Source of the DNA: JAPLHV01 sp964464245
Lineage (GTDB): Bacteria; Caldisericota; JANLFM01
Direction: 5' to 3'
DNA length: 54,891 nucleotides
Assembly: GCA_964464245.1 (NCBI GenBank)
Contig: CAYXFH010000145.1
Location: forward strand, 1 to 54,891
Under the pieces are notes generated by a model. The model saw only the letters and a program-made list of their open reading frames with translations, was not told where the DNA came from and did no database searches. The position numbers were made by a program, and so were the translations under genes. Below, in pieces: positions 1 through 8,378 of the stretch; position 1 is the stretch's first letter, and each line of letters begins with the position of its first letter.

Positions 1-422
1 ATCTTGTCTTCCAATCCAAAACCGAACATTTCGGAGAGTTGCTGGATGATTGCCTTGGCCCCCTTATGATCGATGATGAATTTGGTCTTTTCCATGAAAA
101 GGTAGATGTTCTCTAAGATGCTAAGATCAGGCACCAGCTTAAAGAATTGCGGGACCATGCCGATTCCCAATTGAAGTGAATCGCGGGGCGATCTGATTTC
201 ATAAACCTTCCCATTGACCAGAATCTCTCCCGCATCTTTTTGATAGAGCCCATAGATGATGTTCATCAAGGTGGTCTTGCCTGCTCCGTTTTCTCCGAGC
301 AACGTATGAATCTCACCCTTGCGGAAAGAAAGCGAAACACAATCCAATGCTTGTACAGATCCGAAGCGCTTAGAGATTCCTTTTACTTCCAGAACGATCT
401 CGGGTGGTCTGATTTCTTCCAT
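1..422 (-). CDS. ABC transporter ATP-binding protein, nucleoside/sugar type (N-terminal part; gene runs off the left edge)
   Basis: About 140 N-terminal residues are present, starting MEEIRPPEIVLEVKGISKRF. The Walker A motif GENGAGKTT is followed by LMNIIYGLY, the typical text of the double-ATPase proteins that energise BMP-type nucleoside or ribose-type importers. The usual MVHQHFMLVP stretch around the Q-loop reads MVPQFFKLVP here, so it is a divergent paralogue of the complete ATPase near 18 kb. It starts 5 bases after the stop of the molybdopterin subunit, behind an AGAGG ribosome site, and so belongs to the same operon. Its permeases and binding protein would lie beyond the left edge. 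It probably imports the substrate of the catabolic operon; the substrate is inference. Confidence 0.9.
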   Translation of the reverse strand, partial: MEEIRPPEIVLEVKGISKRFGSVQALDCVSLSFRKGEIHTLLGENGAGKTTLMNIIYGLYQKDAGEILVNGKVYEIRSPRDSLQLGIGMVPQFFKLVPDLSILENIYLFMEKTKFIIDHKGAKAIIQQLSEMFGFGLEDK

Positions 423-427
423 CCCTG

Positions 428-2707
428 CTACCTCTTCTCTGGGTGTAGAAAAAAGTATACTTCCTCGGCCTTGATTGGAAGCTTGTGTGGACGGAAACCA
501 ACTGCATCATAGATGGCATTGGCAATGGCCGCCGCCGTTGGGTTCAGCCCGATCTCGCCGACGCCCTTGGCGCCGTAGGGTCCCTCTGGATCAAGAGTCT
601 CGACCAGAAAAATATCTTCATCGGGGATATCCATTGCAGTAGGAAGCATCACTCGGTCCAAGCAATCAGTGACGACCTTGCCCGACATCGGATCAACTTT
701 CAGTTCCTCAGTCAGAGCATAGCCCATCCCTTGAGCCAAAGCTCCCTCGATTTGTCCTTCGACAGCAATCGGATTGAGGGCTTTACCCACATCTTGAGCT
801 ACAACCAAGCGCTTCACCCGGATCTCGCCGGTTTGCGTGTCCACGACAACCTCTGCTCCTTGGGCAGAGAAAGCATAGGCAGCAGAGACATTGGCATACC
901 CTTTGGGAGTCAGACGTACAGTTGGAGGGACATATTGGTACGCTGAAGTAAGAATGTGTCCAACAGTGCGAGGGGAATGGAAAACGGAATCTCCATAGGA
1001 AAGGGTCTTGCTTGGATCTTCGCGACAGAGAATCATGCCATCCTGCAGAAATAGAGTCTTCATGGGAACCTCTAATACGACTGCCGCCGATTCCAGCAGG
1101 AAAGTCTTCAATTGAGCGGCAGCCATTTTGGCGGCGTTCCCATCCTCGAAGGCGACGCGAGAGGCAAAGCTCCCAAGGGATTGTGGCGTCGTCTCAGTGT
1201 CCATGCTGATCAGGCGGATAGACTCCATGGGGAGCTGCAACTCCTCTGCAACAATCTGGGTGATGACCGTGTTGGCCCAAGTGCCGGTATCTCCGGACCC
1301 CTTGTACACAGAAACCCGGCCATCGATGAACATCTTCAGCTCGATCGCTGAAAACTCTCCGTCCGGGAAAACATTGCTGCCTGAGACGTGGATAGCTGTG
1401 GCCAAACCCTTTCCTTTCCTGTACCGGCCATCTTTCGGTTCTTTCCGGCGCTCCTTCCAGTTGATCGCCTGGCTCACCTTTTCCAGGCACTCCTCTAGTC
1501 CACAGGTAGTGATTGCCCAGCCGCAGGGCGTGAGATCCCCGGAACGGTTGGCATTCTTAATGCGCAGTTCCAGCGGGTCTATCCCCAAAGCCTCCGCAAT
1601 CTCGTCAAGTTGGGACTCGATAGCGAATATCACTTGAGGAGCTCCGAAACCCCGAAAAGGACCTCCAGCTTGCTTGTTGGTGTAGACGATATCGGCATTG
1701 AATCGGAAGTGAGGGATGCGGTAGCTGGAAGCCGCAGTTCCGGCGGCATAACCGGTAATAGCGGGACCGTAGTGGCAGTAAGCCCCCTTGTCAACAATTA
1801 CCTGCATCTCCCGCGCCATCAATGTCCCATCCAGCTTTACTCCGGTCTTGATGCGCATAAAGAAGGGATGGCGGATGCGGGTAGTGGTCATCTCCTCCTC
1901 GCGGGTGAAGGTAATGCGCACGGGGCGGCCGCAACGAATGGCCAGGAGAGCGGTGACACCTTCATCCTCACAGTACTTGGAACGGGAGCCGAAACCCCCG
2001 CCACAATGGACTTCCATCACTTGGACGGAAGAAATGGGCAAGTCACAAACATGCGCGACTTCCTTTCGCACGAAGTAAGGGCTCTGTGTGCCCGTCCATA
2101 TCTGGAGAACGCCGTCAGGATTCATCCAAGCTGCGCTAGATCGAGGCTCCATGTTGCAGTGGGACACAGCCTGAGTAGAGAACTGGTCCTCAAAAACTCG
2201 GTCAGATTGAGCGAATCCCTCATCCACGTTTCCGAAATCTCGCTTCATATTCAATACCAGGTTGTTGATCCGATCCTCGTGGATCAGGGGAGCTCCATCC
2301 AGCAATGCTTCGCAAGGATCGAAGACGGCAGGCAGAGGTTCATATTCAACTTCGATCAAGGCCAATGCTTCCTGCGCAATCTCCTCCGTCTCCGCCGCTA
2401 CAGCAACTACTGAGTCTCCTACGTAGCGAACCTTGTCGATTGCCAGGGGATACATGTCCGAGATCTGGGCAACGTATTTGATACCTGGTGTATCCGCTCC
2501 TGTCATAACAGTTACTACACCCGGCAATTCCAAAGCTCGAGAGGCATTGATGCTTCGAATACGCGCGTGAGCATGGGGGCTTCTTAGAATTTTCCCAAAG
2601 AGCATTCCGGGCAATCGCAAATCATCGGTGAAAGGAGCTTCTCCGGTGACTTTCGCCCACGCGTAGATCTCTGGAATTCGCTGCCCAACGTATTTCAGTG
2701 GTTCCAT
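428..2707 (-). CDS. Molybdenum hydroxylase large subunit (xanthine dehydrogenase/aldehyde oxidase family, molybdopterin-binding)
   Basis: About 759 residues, the normal length for a separate large subunit of a three-subunit molybdenum hydroxylase. Visible family landmarks are HCGGGFGSRS, GGPFRGFGAPQ and the C-terminal GAKGVGEIG, whose Glu is the conserved catalytic base beside the Mo centre. The start is taken at the ATG at 2707 because GGAGG lies 5 bases upstream; an earlier ATG at 2731 overlaps the nitroreductase stop as TAATG. The 2Fe-2S and FAD subunits are encoded about 3.5 kb upstream in the same operon, separated by other catabolic genes, which is an unusual split. The family hydroxylates purines, pyrimidines, N-heterocycles or aldehydes. 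The exact substrate cannot be read from the sequence. Confidence 0.93.
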   Translation of the reverse strand: MEPLKYVGQRIPEIYAWAKVTGEAPFTDDLRLPGMLFGKILRSPHAHARIRSINASRALELPGVVTVMTGADTPGIKYVAQISDMYPLAIDKVRYVGDSVVAVAAETEEIAQEALALIEVEYEPLPAVFDPCEALLDGAPLIHEDRINNLVLNMKRDFGNVDEGFAQSDRVFEDQFSTQAVSHCNMEPRSSAAWMNPDGVLQIWTGTQSPYFVRKEVAHVCDLPISSVQVMEVHCGGGFGSRSKYCEDEGVTALLAIRCGRPVRITFTREEEMTTTRIRHPFFMRIKTGVKLDGTLMAREMQVIVDKGAYCHYGPAITGYAAGTAASSYRIPHFRFNADIVYTNKQAGGPFRGFGAPQVIFAIESQLDEIAEALGIDPLELRIKNANRSGDLTPCGWAITTCGLEECLEKVSQAINWKERRKEPKDGRYRKGKGLATAIHVSGSNVFPDGEFSAIELKMFIDGRVSVYKGSGDTGTWANTVITQIVAEELQLPMESIRLISMDTETTPQSLGSFASRVAFEDGNAAKMAAAQLKTFLLESAAVVLEVPMKTLFLQDGMILCREDPSKTLSYGDSVFHSPRTVGHILTSAYQYVPPTVRLTPKGYANVSAAYAFSAQGAEVVVDTQTGEIRVKRLVVAQDVGKALNPIAVEGQIEGALAQGMGYALTEELKVDPMSGKVVTDCLDRVMLPTAMDIPDEDIFLVETLDPEGPYGAKGVGEIGLNPTAAAIANAIYDAVGFRPHKLPIKAEEVYFFLHPEKR

Positions 2708-2730
2708 TCTAGCCTCCATCGAATTGATCA

Positions 2731-3444
2731 TTATTCCATGCTGCCGCAGGCTGTTCTGTTAACTTGCTCGCCATAAGGGTCGCGGTGAGCTCGCTCGATC
2801 AGCTCATCGGAACGCATCCTGCTCGAATCGTAGCGTTCCTGGTGAGTGAACGAATCGGCCGGTCGGCGAGGCCTAGGCTCTCTGTCCTCATTGGGGTAAC
2901 CCAAGGGCAAGATGCAGACGATGCGTAGCGGATCCGGAATCTCCAGAAGAGATTTTACTTCCTCCGGGAAGAAGTTGGTGAAAACGGCAGTGCCCAGTCC
3001 CAGTGCAGTAACAGCCAGCAGCATATTCTGGATGGCCATGCTTACGCTGCCCCAGAAGGCAAATTGCTCAATGTTCTCCTCGACCTGGTGCATCATGCTG
3101 ACGTACCGGAAACGAGGATCCCCGATCACCACCAAGTGGACAGGGGCTTCCATCAAATATCCACCGGTAAACGTACGGAGGAAGGGGAAATCTCTTAGTT
3201 CCTTGATTCGCTTGATACAACGCTGCACACTTAATTGAATTTTTTCCTTGGTGTCCAGATCGCGCACCACCAGGAATTCCCAGGGTTGAGAATTGGCACT
3301 GGATGGCGCCCATCGACCAGCTTCGATGATCTTGGCGATACTCTCATCCGATACTGGGTCTGGCCTGAATGACCGGATTGAGCGCCGTTTCTGCATCAGC
3401 GTGAGTAAAGATTCGATTCCTATGCACGAATTTCCCTGGCTCAC
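2731..3444 (-). CDS. Nitroreductase-family FMN oxidoreductase
   Basis: 237 residues with the nitroreductase start pattern RRSIRSFRPDPVSDE followed by WAPSSANSQPWEFLVV, which forms part of the FMN pocket. LPLGYPNED near residue 190 is the typical C-terminal motif. The GTG start overlaps the aminotransferase stop as GTGA, and the stop meets the next reading frame as TAATG, so it is tightly coupled within the operon. In catabolic operons such flavoproteins reduce ring double bonds or quinone-like acceptors; the role here is inferred from context only. Confidence 0.88.
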   Translation of the reverse strand: MSQGNSCIGIESLLTLMQKRRSIRSFRPDPVSDESIAKIIEAGRWAPSSANSQPWEFLVVRDLDTKEKIQLSVQRCIKRIKELRDFPFLRTFTGGYLMEAPVHLVVIGDPRFRYVSMMHQVEENIEQFAFWGSVSMAIQNMLLAVTALGLGTAVFTNFFPEEVKSLLEIPDPLRIVCILPLGYPNEDREPRPRRPADSFTHQERYDSSRMRSDELIERAHRDPYGEQVNRTACGSME

Positions 3445-4757
3445 GCGGCGCCTTCAGCTATCGCAAGAGCCTTTTCGAAGACTTCCAGCGTCCGCTCCGC
3501 TTCCTTTCGCGTAAAGCATAAGGGCGGCTGGAACCGGATGCGGTTGTAGTAGAGACCACCCCGGCCGATCAGCATCTTCTCTTTCAACGCTTCGTCGAGG
3601 ATTCGGGTCATAACCATATTGCTAGCAGGTGTCTTCTTTTCCTTGTCGGTGGTGATTTCAGCTCCAATGAAAAGACCTTTCCCTTCTACATCATCGAGGA
3701 AGGGATGATGTTTGCTCAACTCTACCAGACCAGCCTTGAGAAATTCTCCTACTTGTGCGGAGTTCTTCACCAGTCCTTCTTCTTCGGTGACCTCAATCGC
3801 TGCCAGAGCTGCCCGGCAACTGACCGGGTTCCCACCGAAAGTGGCGAAATCAGGCCCAGGGAAAGTATCGGCAATCTCGGTCTTGGCTACTACAGCGCCG
3901 ATTGGAAGTCCACCACCCAATCCTTTTGCTAACGTGACTACATCTGGCTCCACCCCATAATGCTCGATGCCGAACATCATTCCAGTGCGACCGAAACCAG
4001 TTTGCACTTCATCCACAATTAATAGGATCTGGTTCTCTTCGAGGATTGGCTTGAGCATCTTGAAATAGTCCGGCGGGGCTTCCACAATGCCACCGATGCC
4101 TTGGATAGGTTCCACAACAACAGCCGCCGTCCGGCTGCTGGTCTGAGTCTTCAAGGCGATTTTAAGATAGTTGGCACAGGCATAGCCGCACTCACTGTAA
4201 TGGTGATGACCCAAGGGACAACGGTAACAGTGGTACATTGGCAAATGCAGTGTTCCAGACATGAATGGCCCCAGGCCAGAGCGCCAAGCTCCCAGGCCGG
4301 TGATGCTCATGGTAAAGCCACCCCGCCCATAGAAGCCGTTTTGCAAGCCGAATATTTCAAACTTCTTGGTAGCGATACGGGCTAGGCTGATGGCATGTTC
4401 GTTCGCTTCGGTTCCCGAGTTGCAGAAGAAACTCTTCGCACGACCCTCGCCCATCGGGACGATCTCGGCCAGCTTCTTTGCCAGCAAGGGCATTGGAACA
4501 GTGCGATAAAGGGTAGAGAGATGGGTCAGTTGCCCTACTTGATCTTGTACTGCTGCCACCATTCTAGGATGCGCATGGCCGATGTTAATCACGGAAACCC
4601 CACTAAAGCAATCGAGGTATTCCTGCCCTTCGATATCCCAGAGCGTGGAACCCTTCCCCATCACGAATACTTTATCGTTCCAAGCCTCTACGCTCTTCAT
4701 CACATATTGATCCTGCATTTGGATGACTTCTGCTGCAGTCAGCCTTTCCTCAATCAT
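3441..4757 (-). CDS. Class III PLP-dependent aminotransferase (beta-alanine/AGXT2-like)
   Basis: About 438 residues. CNSGTEANEHAISLAR binds PLP phosphate, IVDEVQTGFGRTG carries the conserved Asp, and TLAKGLGGGLPIGAV contains the Schiff-base Lys. The start is the ATG at 4757, with GGAGG five bases upstream; an upstream in-frame extension would run back into the preceding gene. A Cys/His-rich stretch (YHCYRCPLGHHHYSECGYAC) lies before the core; I recall similar CxxC stretches in the class III clade near AGXT2 and beta-aminoisobutyrate aminotransferases. Beta-alanine or beta-aminoisobutyrate is the end product of reductive pyrimidine breakdown, so a role late in pyrimidine catabolism is plausible but inferred. 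Confidence 0.9.
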   Translation of the reverse strand: MIEERLTAAEVIQMQDQYVMKSVEAWNDKVFVMGKGSTLWDIEGQEYLDCFSGVSVINIGHAHPRMVAAVQDQVGQLTHLSTLYRTVPMPLLAKKLAEIVPMGEGRAKSFFCNSGTEANEHAISLARIATKKFEIFGLQNGFYGRGGFTMSITGLGAWRSGLGPFMSGTLHLPMYHCYRCPLGHHHYSECGYACANYLKIALKTQTSSRTAAVVVEPIQGIGGIVEAPPDYFKMLKPILEENQILLIVDEVQTGFGRTGMMFGIEHYGVEPDVVTLAKGLGGGLPIGAVVAKTEIADTFPGPDFATFGGNPVSCRAALAAIEVTEEEGLVKNSAQVGEFLKAGLVELSKHHPFLDDVEGKGLFIGAEITTDKEKKTPASNMVMTRILDEALKEKMLIGRGGLYYNRIRFQPPLCFTRKEAERTLEVFEKALAIAEGAA

Positions 4758-4794
4758 CACTTCCTCCGTATTCTCTGCCTGAGTCACTGTTTTT

Positions 4795-6132
4795 TTACCT
4801 TGTCTTCCTGGCTTGAATGACCTTATGAGCAGCCCGTGTGGCTTCCTCAATGACCTGGTTTTCATCGACAGTCAGCAATTTCCGGCCTTCCATCAGGATC
4901 TTGCCATCTACGATCGTGGTATCCACGTTTTCACCGTGAGCCACATAGACTAGATGAGGAAGCACGTTTGAGTTGCTTCCATGGAAGACAGGCGTCAAAG
5001 CGGGGGTCCAGGTATCAACCAAGATCACGTCCGCTTTTTTTCCTACTTCCAGGGATCCAATTTGCTTATCGAGCCCCAGCGCCCGTGCGCCGTTGATCGT
5101 TGCCATTTCCAGGATTTGCCAAGAGGGGAGAAGGCTTGCATCGGTGTGAATGGCTTTCTGGAAAAGGGAGGCGTATTTCATGACTTCGAACATATCGTTG
5201 TTATTGTTGCAAGGAGCGTCGTCTGTGCCCAGGCCAACGTTGATACCGGCCTTCAAGAAGTCAATGGTCCGAGCAATCCCGTTCCCCAATTTGGCGTTGG
5301 AAACAGGGTTGTGGGAGATATGGGCGCCCGTCTTAGCTATCAGCTCTATTTCCGGATCGGATAGCCAAACACAATGGGCGGCCACCACATCCGGCCCAAG
5401 AAGACCTAAATCATATACGAACTCCACGGGAGGCTTTCCGTATTTCTCTTTACACAACTGTACCTCGCCCTTGGATTCGTTAAGGTGGACATGAACGCCG
5501 ACTCCATATTTGTCAGCCAGGGAACGGCACTTCTTGATATATTCCGCAGAACAAACAGGAATCCATTCAATGCCGAAAACAACCAGAATCCGTCCCCCAG
5601 CCGTGTTATTCCGTTCCAAGAAAGCCTTCTCGTTGTCTTCCAAGGTCTCTTGGCCCGGGATCAAATCGGCGCCTTCGCTGGAAAGCACGGCGCGGATACC
5701 GGTCTTCTCCGCCGCATCGGCCAAGGAAGGGAGCTTGATGTACATATCATTGACTGTTGTCGTTCCGCCCTTAATGACTTCTGAGTAGGCCAACATGGCG
5801 GTTTTGTAGGCATCATCAGGAGTCATCGCAGCCAGCATGGGGTAATAAATCGTATCGATCCATTCTTCCAAGCCCAGATGCTCGCCAACTCCACGTGAAA
5901 AATTATCCGCATGAAAGTGAAGATTGACGAGTCCCGGCATTATTATTTTATGAGTCGCATCGATTTCCTTCTTGCCGCTGTATTGGCTTCGAAGGACTTT
6001 CGAATCTCCCACGTCGGTGATTCTGCCTTGGTCAATCGCTACGGCTCCATCTTCAATAATGAGCCGTTCTGGATTCATCGTTACAACAATCCCGCTATGG
6101 ATCAAGAGCTCAATCGTTCTTGATTCCGGCAT
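4795..6132 (-). CDS. Amidohydrolase/deaminase of the MTA/SAH deaminase (TRZ/ATZ) family
   Basis: About 445 residues from the ATG at 6132, which has AGGAGGG 5 bases upstream. The metal site is visible in order: HFH after PGLVNL, an HLNES stretch, VVAAHCVWL, and GLGTDDAPCNNNNDMFE, which closely resembles the MTA/SAH deaminase signature. The family hydrolyses amino or chloro groups on purines, pyrimidines and triazines. It sits between the 2Fe-2S subunit and the aminotransferase and probably deaminates an aminopyrimidine or purine in the pathway. It could also act on guanine-like or hydantoin-like rings. Confidence 0.9.
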   Translation of the reverse strand: MPESRTIELLIHSGIVVTMNPERLIIEDGAVAIDQGRITDVGDSKVLRSQYSGKKEIDATHKIIMPGLVNLHFHADNFSRGVGEHLGLEEWIDTIYYPMLAAMTPDDAYKTAMLAYSEVIKGGTTTVNDMYIKLPSLADAAEKTGIRAVLSSEGADLIPGQETLEDNEKAFLERNNTAGGRILVVFGIEWIPVCSAEYIKKCRSLADKYGVGVHVHLNESKGEVQLCKEKYGKPPVEFVYDLGLLGPDVVAAHCVWLSDPEIELIAKTGAHISHNPVSNAKLGNGIARTIDFLKAGINVGLGTDDAPCNNNNDMFEVMKYASLFQKAIHTDASLLPSWQILEMATINGARALGLDKQIGSLEVGKKADVILVDTWTPALTPVFHGSNSNVLPHLVYVAHGENVDTTIVDGKILMEGRKLLTVDENQVIEEATRAAHKVIQARKTR

Positions 6133-6211
6133 TGCTACCCTCCTGTTCTGCCACATAAAGTATTACCAGTTCTTAGCGCCAAACTCTATGCAAGCTAACA
6201 TGCTGGTACCG

Positions 6212-6709
6212 TTACTGATCTTTGAGCTCTCTATCGTTGGATTGGTTGGAAGATCGCTCGCTTGCAGAAACGACTGCTTCCTCGATTTTTCGATAGCCGG
6301 TACAACGACAAATGTTTCCAGATAACCCTCTACGAATCTCATCCCGATTGGGTTTGGGGTTTTTGTCCAACAACGCCTTGGCTGATAGGATCATCCCGGG
6401 CGTACAGAACCCACATTGAAAGGCGCCCTTTTCGATAAAAGCTTCTTGCAGTGGATGAGGGTTGTCTTTGGTTCCCAACCCCTTTGCCGTGATGATCTTG
6501 GCGCCTTCTGCCTGCAACGCCAGGGTGAGACAGGAATCAATGGATATGCCGTTCATGATGACGGTACAGGCGCCACAGTCTCCTTTGCCGCACCCTTTCT
6601 TCACTTCCGTGCAGTTCAGTTCTTCGCGCAGGAAATCTAGAAGCGTTTGTCCCGGATTTGCCCATCCTGTCCGCCACGCTCCGTTGATCTGAAGGCGGAT
6701 ATGTTTCAC
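6212..6709 (-). CDS. Molybdenum hydroxylase small subunit with two [2Fe-2S] clusters
   Basis: 165 residues. The plant-type ferredoxin cluster is bound by Cys40, 45, 48 and 60 (GCGKGDCGAC). The second cluster is in the C-terminal domain by CGFC (99/102) and ICRC (134/136). Both sets are complete, so the protein should pass electrons from the Mo centre to FAD. The GTG start overlaps the FAD-subunit stop by four bases. The C-terminal 20 residues are an extra charged tail. Confidence 0.95.
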   Translation of the reverse strand: MKHIRLQINGAWRTGWANPGQTLLDFLREELNCTEVKKGCGKGDCGACTVIMNGISIDSCLTLALQAEGAKIITAKGLGTKDNPHPLQEAFIEKGAFQCGFCTPGMILSAKALLDKNPKPNRDEIRRGLSGNICRCTGYRKIEEAVVSASERSSNQSNDRELKDQ

Positions 6710-7584
6710 GCCAGGCTCCCTTCCAAGCGACTGATCGCTAGCTTTATAGTCTCTCTTGCAAGCGCTTCTGCCATTTCCTTGCGGTAAAGTCCGGATCCAC
6801 GCAACACTGAATCTCTTGGCTGAACTTCCTTCTGAACGACCGCTGCGCAGGTAGATATCGTTTCGTCATTCAGTAGTTTTCCGATTAAATAAGTTTCCGC
6901 CTGACGCGCTCGAAATGGCATCGTCGCAACGGGACCAACAGCGATTCGAGCATCAGCGCAATACCCTGCGGATGAAGCAATCCACACTGCGCAATTCAGT
7001 TGGGGGAGCGCTAACGCTTTCCGTATCGCCATTCTGCGAAATGCCGATGCCTCCCCCTGGTGTTGTGCCTCGAACTCGATGCACGTGATCATTTCACGGG
7101 ATGCGTCTATTGCCGATCTTCCGACACCGACATACGAATTACTCAGCATAAGGTCACGCTCCCCCTGGAAGCCAAGGATCTTAAGTCTGGCATCCAGTGC
7201 AACCAAAGCGATTGCTCCGTCCGCTGCCGGCTGGGCTGAGACGATATTGCCTGCCAACGTAGCGCGGTTTCGAATCTGAGGCCCGCCAACCCAGGAACAG
7301 GCTTCCCATAGAGCTGTTGCATGATGCTTTAACAATCGCGATTCCTCGACCTGAGTCATCGTTACCAGCGGACCCAACTGAATGCGTTCTCCATCTGAAT
7401 GAATCCGATCCAATCCCGGAATTCGACTTACATCAACCAGCGCCTCAAAACTGTTGGCATGATCACGAATCTCCAAGATTAAATCGGTTCCGCCTGCAAT
7501 CAGACGAGCCTTTCCATCTTCGATCAGAAGCATATCGATAGCCTCTGATGAGCTGGTTGGAAAGAGATGATCTCGAATTCTCAC
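6706..7584 (-). CDS. Molybdenum hydroxylase medium subunit (FAD-binding)
   Basis: 292 residues, normal for the CoxM/XdhB-type FAD subunit. LIAGGTDLILEIRD near residue 28 and ATLAGNIVSAQPAADG near residue 110 are the two FAD-binding loops; the second is usually TLGGNI and has Ala here. A CO dehydrogenase flavoprotein C-terminal domain follows. The gene starts with GTG six bases after the cyclase stop and overlaps the 2Fe-2S gene, so the three subunits are expressed together. Confidence 0.93.
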   Translation of the reverse strand: MRIRDHLFPTSSSEAIDMLLIEDGKARLIAGGTDLILEIRDHANSFEALVDVSRIPGLDRIHSDGERIQLGPLVTMTQVEESRLLKHHATALWEACSWVGGPQIRNRATLAGNIVSAQPAADGAIALVALDARLKILGFQGERDLMLSNSYVGVGRSAIDASREMITCIEFEAQHQGEASAFRRMAIRKALALPQLNCAVWIASSAGYCADARIAVGPVATMPFRARQAETYLIGKLLNDETISTCAAVVQKEVQPRDSVLRGSGLYRKEMAEALARETIKLAISRLEGSLA

Positions 7585-7590
7585 GGCGTG

Positions 7591-8361
7591 TTATTCCTCG
7601 AGAAAGGCAACCGCTCGCACAAAGCCAGCGCTCCCATGGTAAAACTTGATAGGAAATCCGTAAAACTTAAAACCAAATGGTGGCAATTGGTCTAAGTTAG
7701 CGAGTTTCTCGTAGTGAGCATATTCCTTACGAGTTCCTACCAAATGGCATGGCCAAAGATATTTCGGATCGCGACCATGGTCTTTATATTGCTTGGACCA
7801 GTGGTTGTATCCTATGTCAAAGCTCCACGAATCAGTTCCTACCGTCTTGATTCCTTGGTCAAGAACCCACTCCAAGGCTTCTGCGGAAAGATGGCCGCCA
7901 TGATCGGCGTAATGTGGTTGGCCCCAAAGCTTATCGTTGCCGGTCATGGCGAGGAAGATATCCAGCGGCTTCAGCGTGTAGCCGATCTTGCTCAAACGAT
8001 CCTTCAGCTCACCTGCAGAGAGCTGGCAACCATCCGCTACATCCCGAATATCGACCACTACGCCATCCCCAAAGCACCATTCCAACGGCCACTCTTCGAT
8101 GGTCTTCGGTTTCATCCCAGCGCAGAGAGGACCCATGTGCCAAGGAGAATCGAGATGTGTTCCCGCATGGGTTGTCATCTCAAGGAAATCATCCGCCCAT
8201 GCCTTGCCGGGGAACGGCCAATCTTGAGGATCGATGCCGTAGTATTTTTGGTCTTCTTTAGCGCCATTCTCATGCGGCAGATTGGTGATTTTTACATTCA
8301 TCAAGGGGCTGGGGTCGGTAGATGTTACCATCGAGAGATCGATTATTCTCGTCAAAATCAT
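7591..8361 (-). CDS. Cyclase-family metal-dependent hydrolase (kynurenine formamidase-like)
   Basis: 256 residues. HAGTHLDSPWHM at residues 65-76 is the HxGTHxDxPxH metal-binding signature of the cyclase/KynB family, which hydrolyses formamides, cyclic amides or isatin-type rings. HYADHGGHLSAEALEWVL and VGTDSWSFD follow as in the family. The ATG at 8361 has a Shine-Dalgarno only one base away, while a TTG two codons on (8355) is ideally spaced, so the true start may be the TTG. In this operon it would open or trim the oxidised heterocycle; that is inference. Confidence 0.88.
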   Translation of the reverse strand: MILTRIIDLSMVTSTDPSPLMNVKITNLPHENGAKEDQKYYGIDPQDWPFPGKAWADDFLEMTTHAGTHLDSPWHMGPLCAGMKPKTIEEWPLEWCFGDGVVVDIRDVADGCQLSAGELKDRLSKIGYTLKPLDIFLAMTGNDKLWGQPHYADHGGHLSAEALEWVLDQGIKTVGTDSWSFDIGYNHWSKQYKDHGRDPKYLWPCHLVGTRKEYAHYEKLANLDQLPPFGFKFYGFPIKFYHGSAGFVRAVAFLEE

Positions 8362-8378
8362 GCTCCTTTCAAAATAAG

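Noticed and set aside
1610..2413. 267-codon plus-strand frame opposite the molybdopterin subunit
   Set aside because: Antisense shadow of a well-supported enzyme; no start signal or protein-like features.
3441..4757. Metal-binding insertion as novelty in the aminotransferase (HCYRCPLGHHH...C...C)
   Set aside because: I recall similar CxxC-containing stretches in many class III aminotransferases of this clade; only the HHH run is unusual, so it is noted in the gene entry only.
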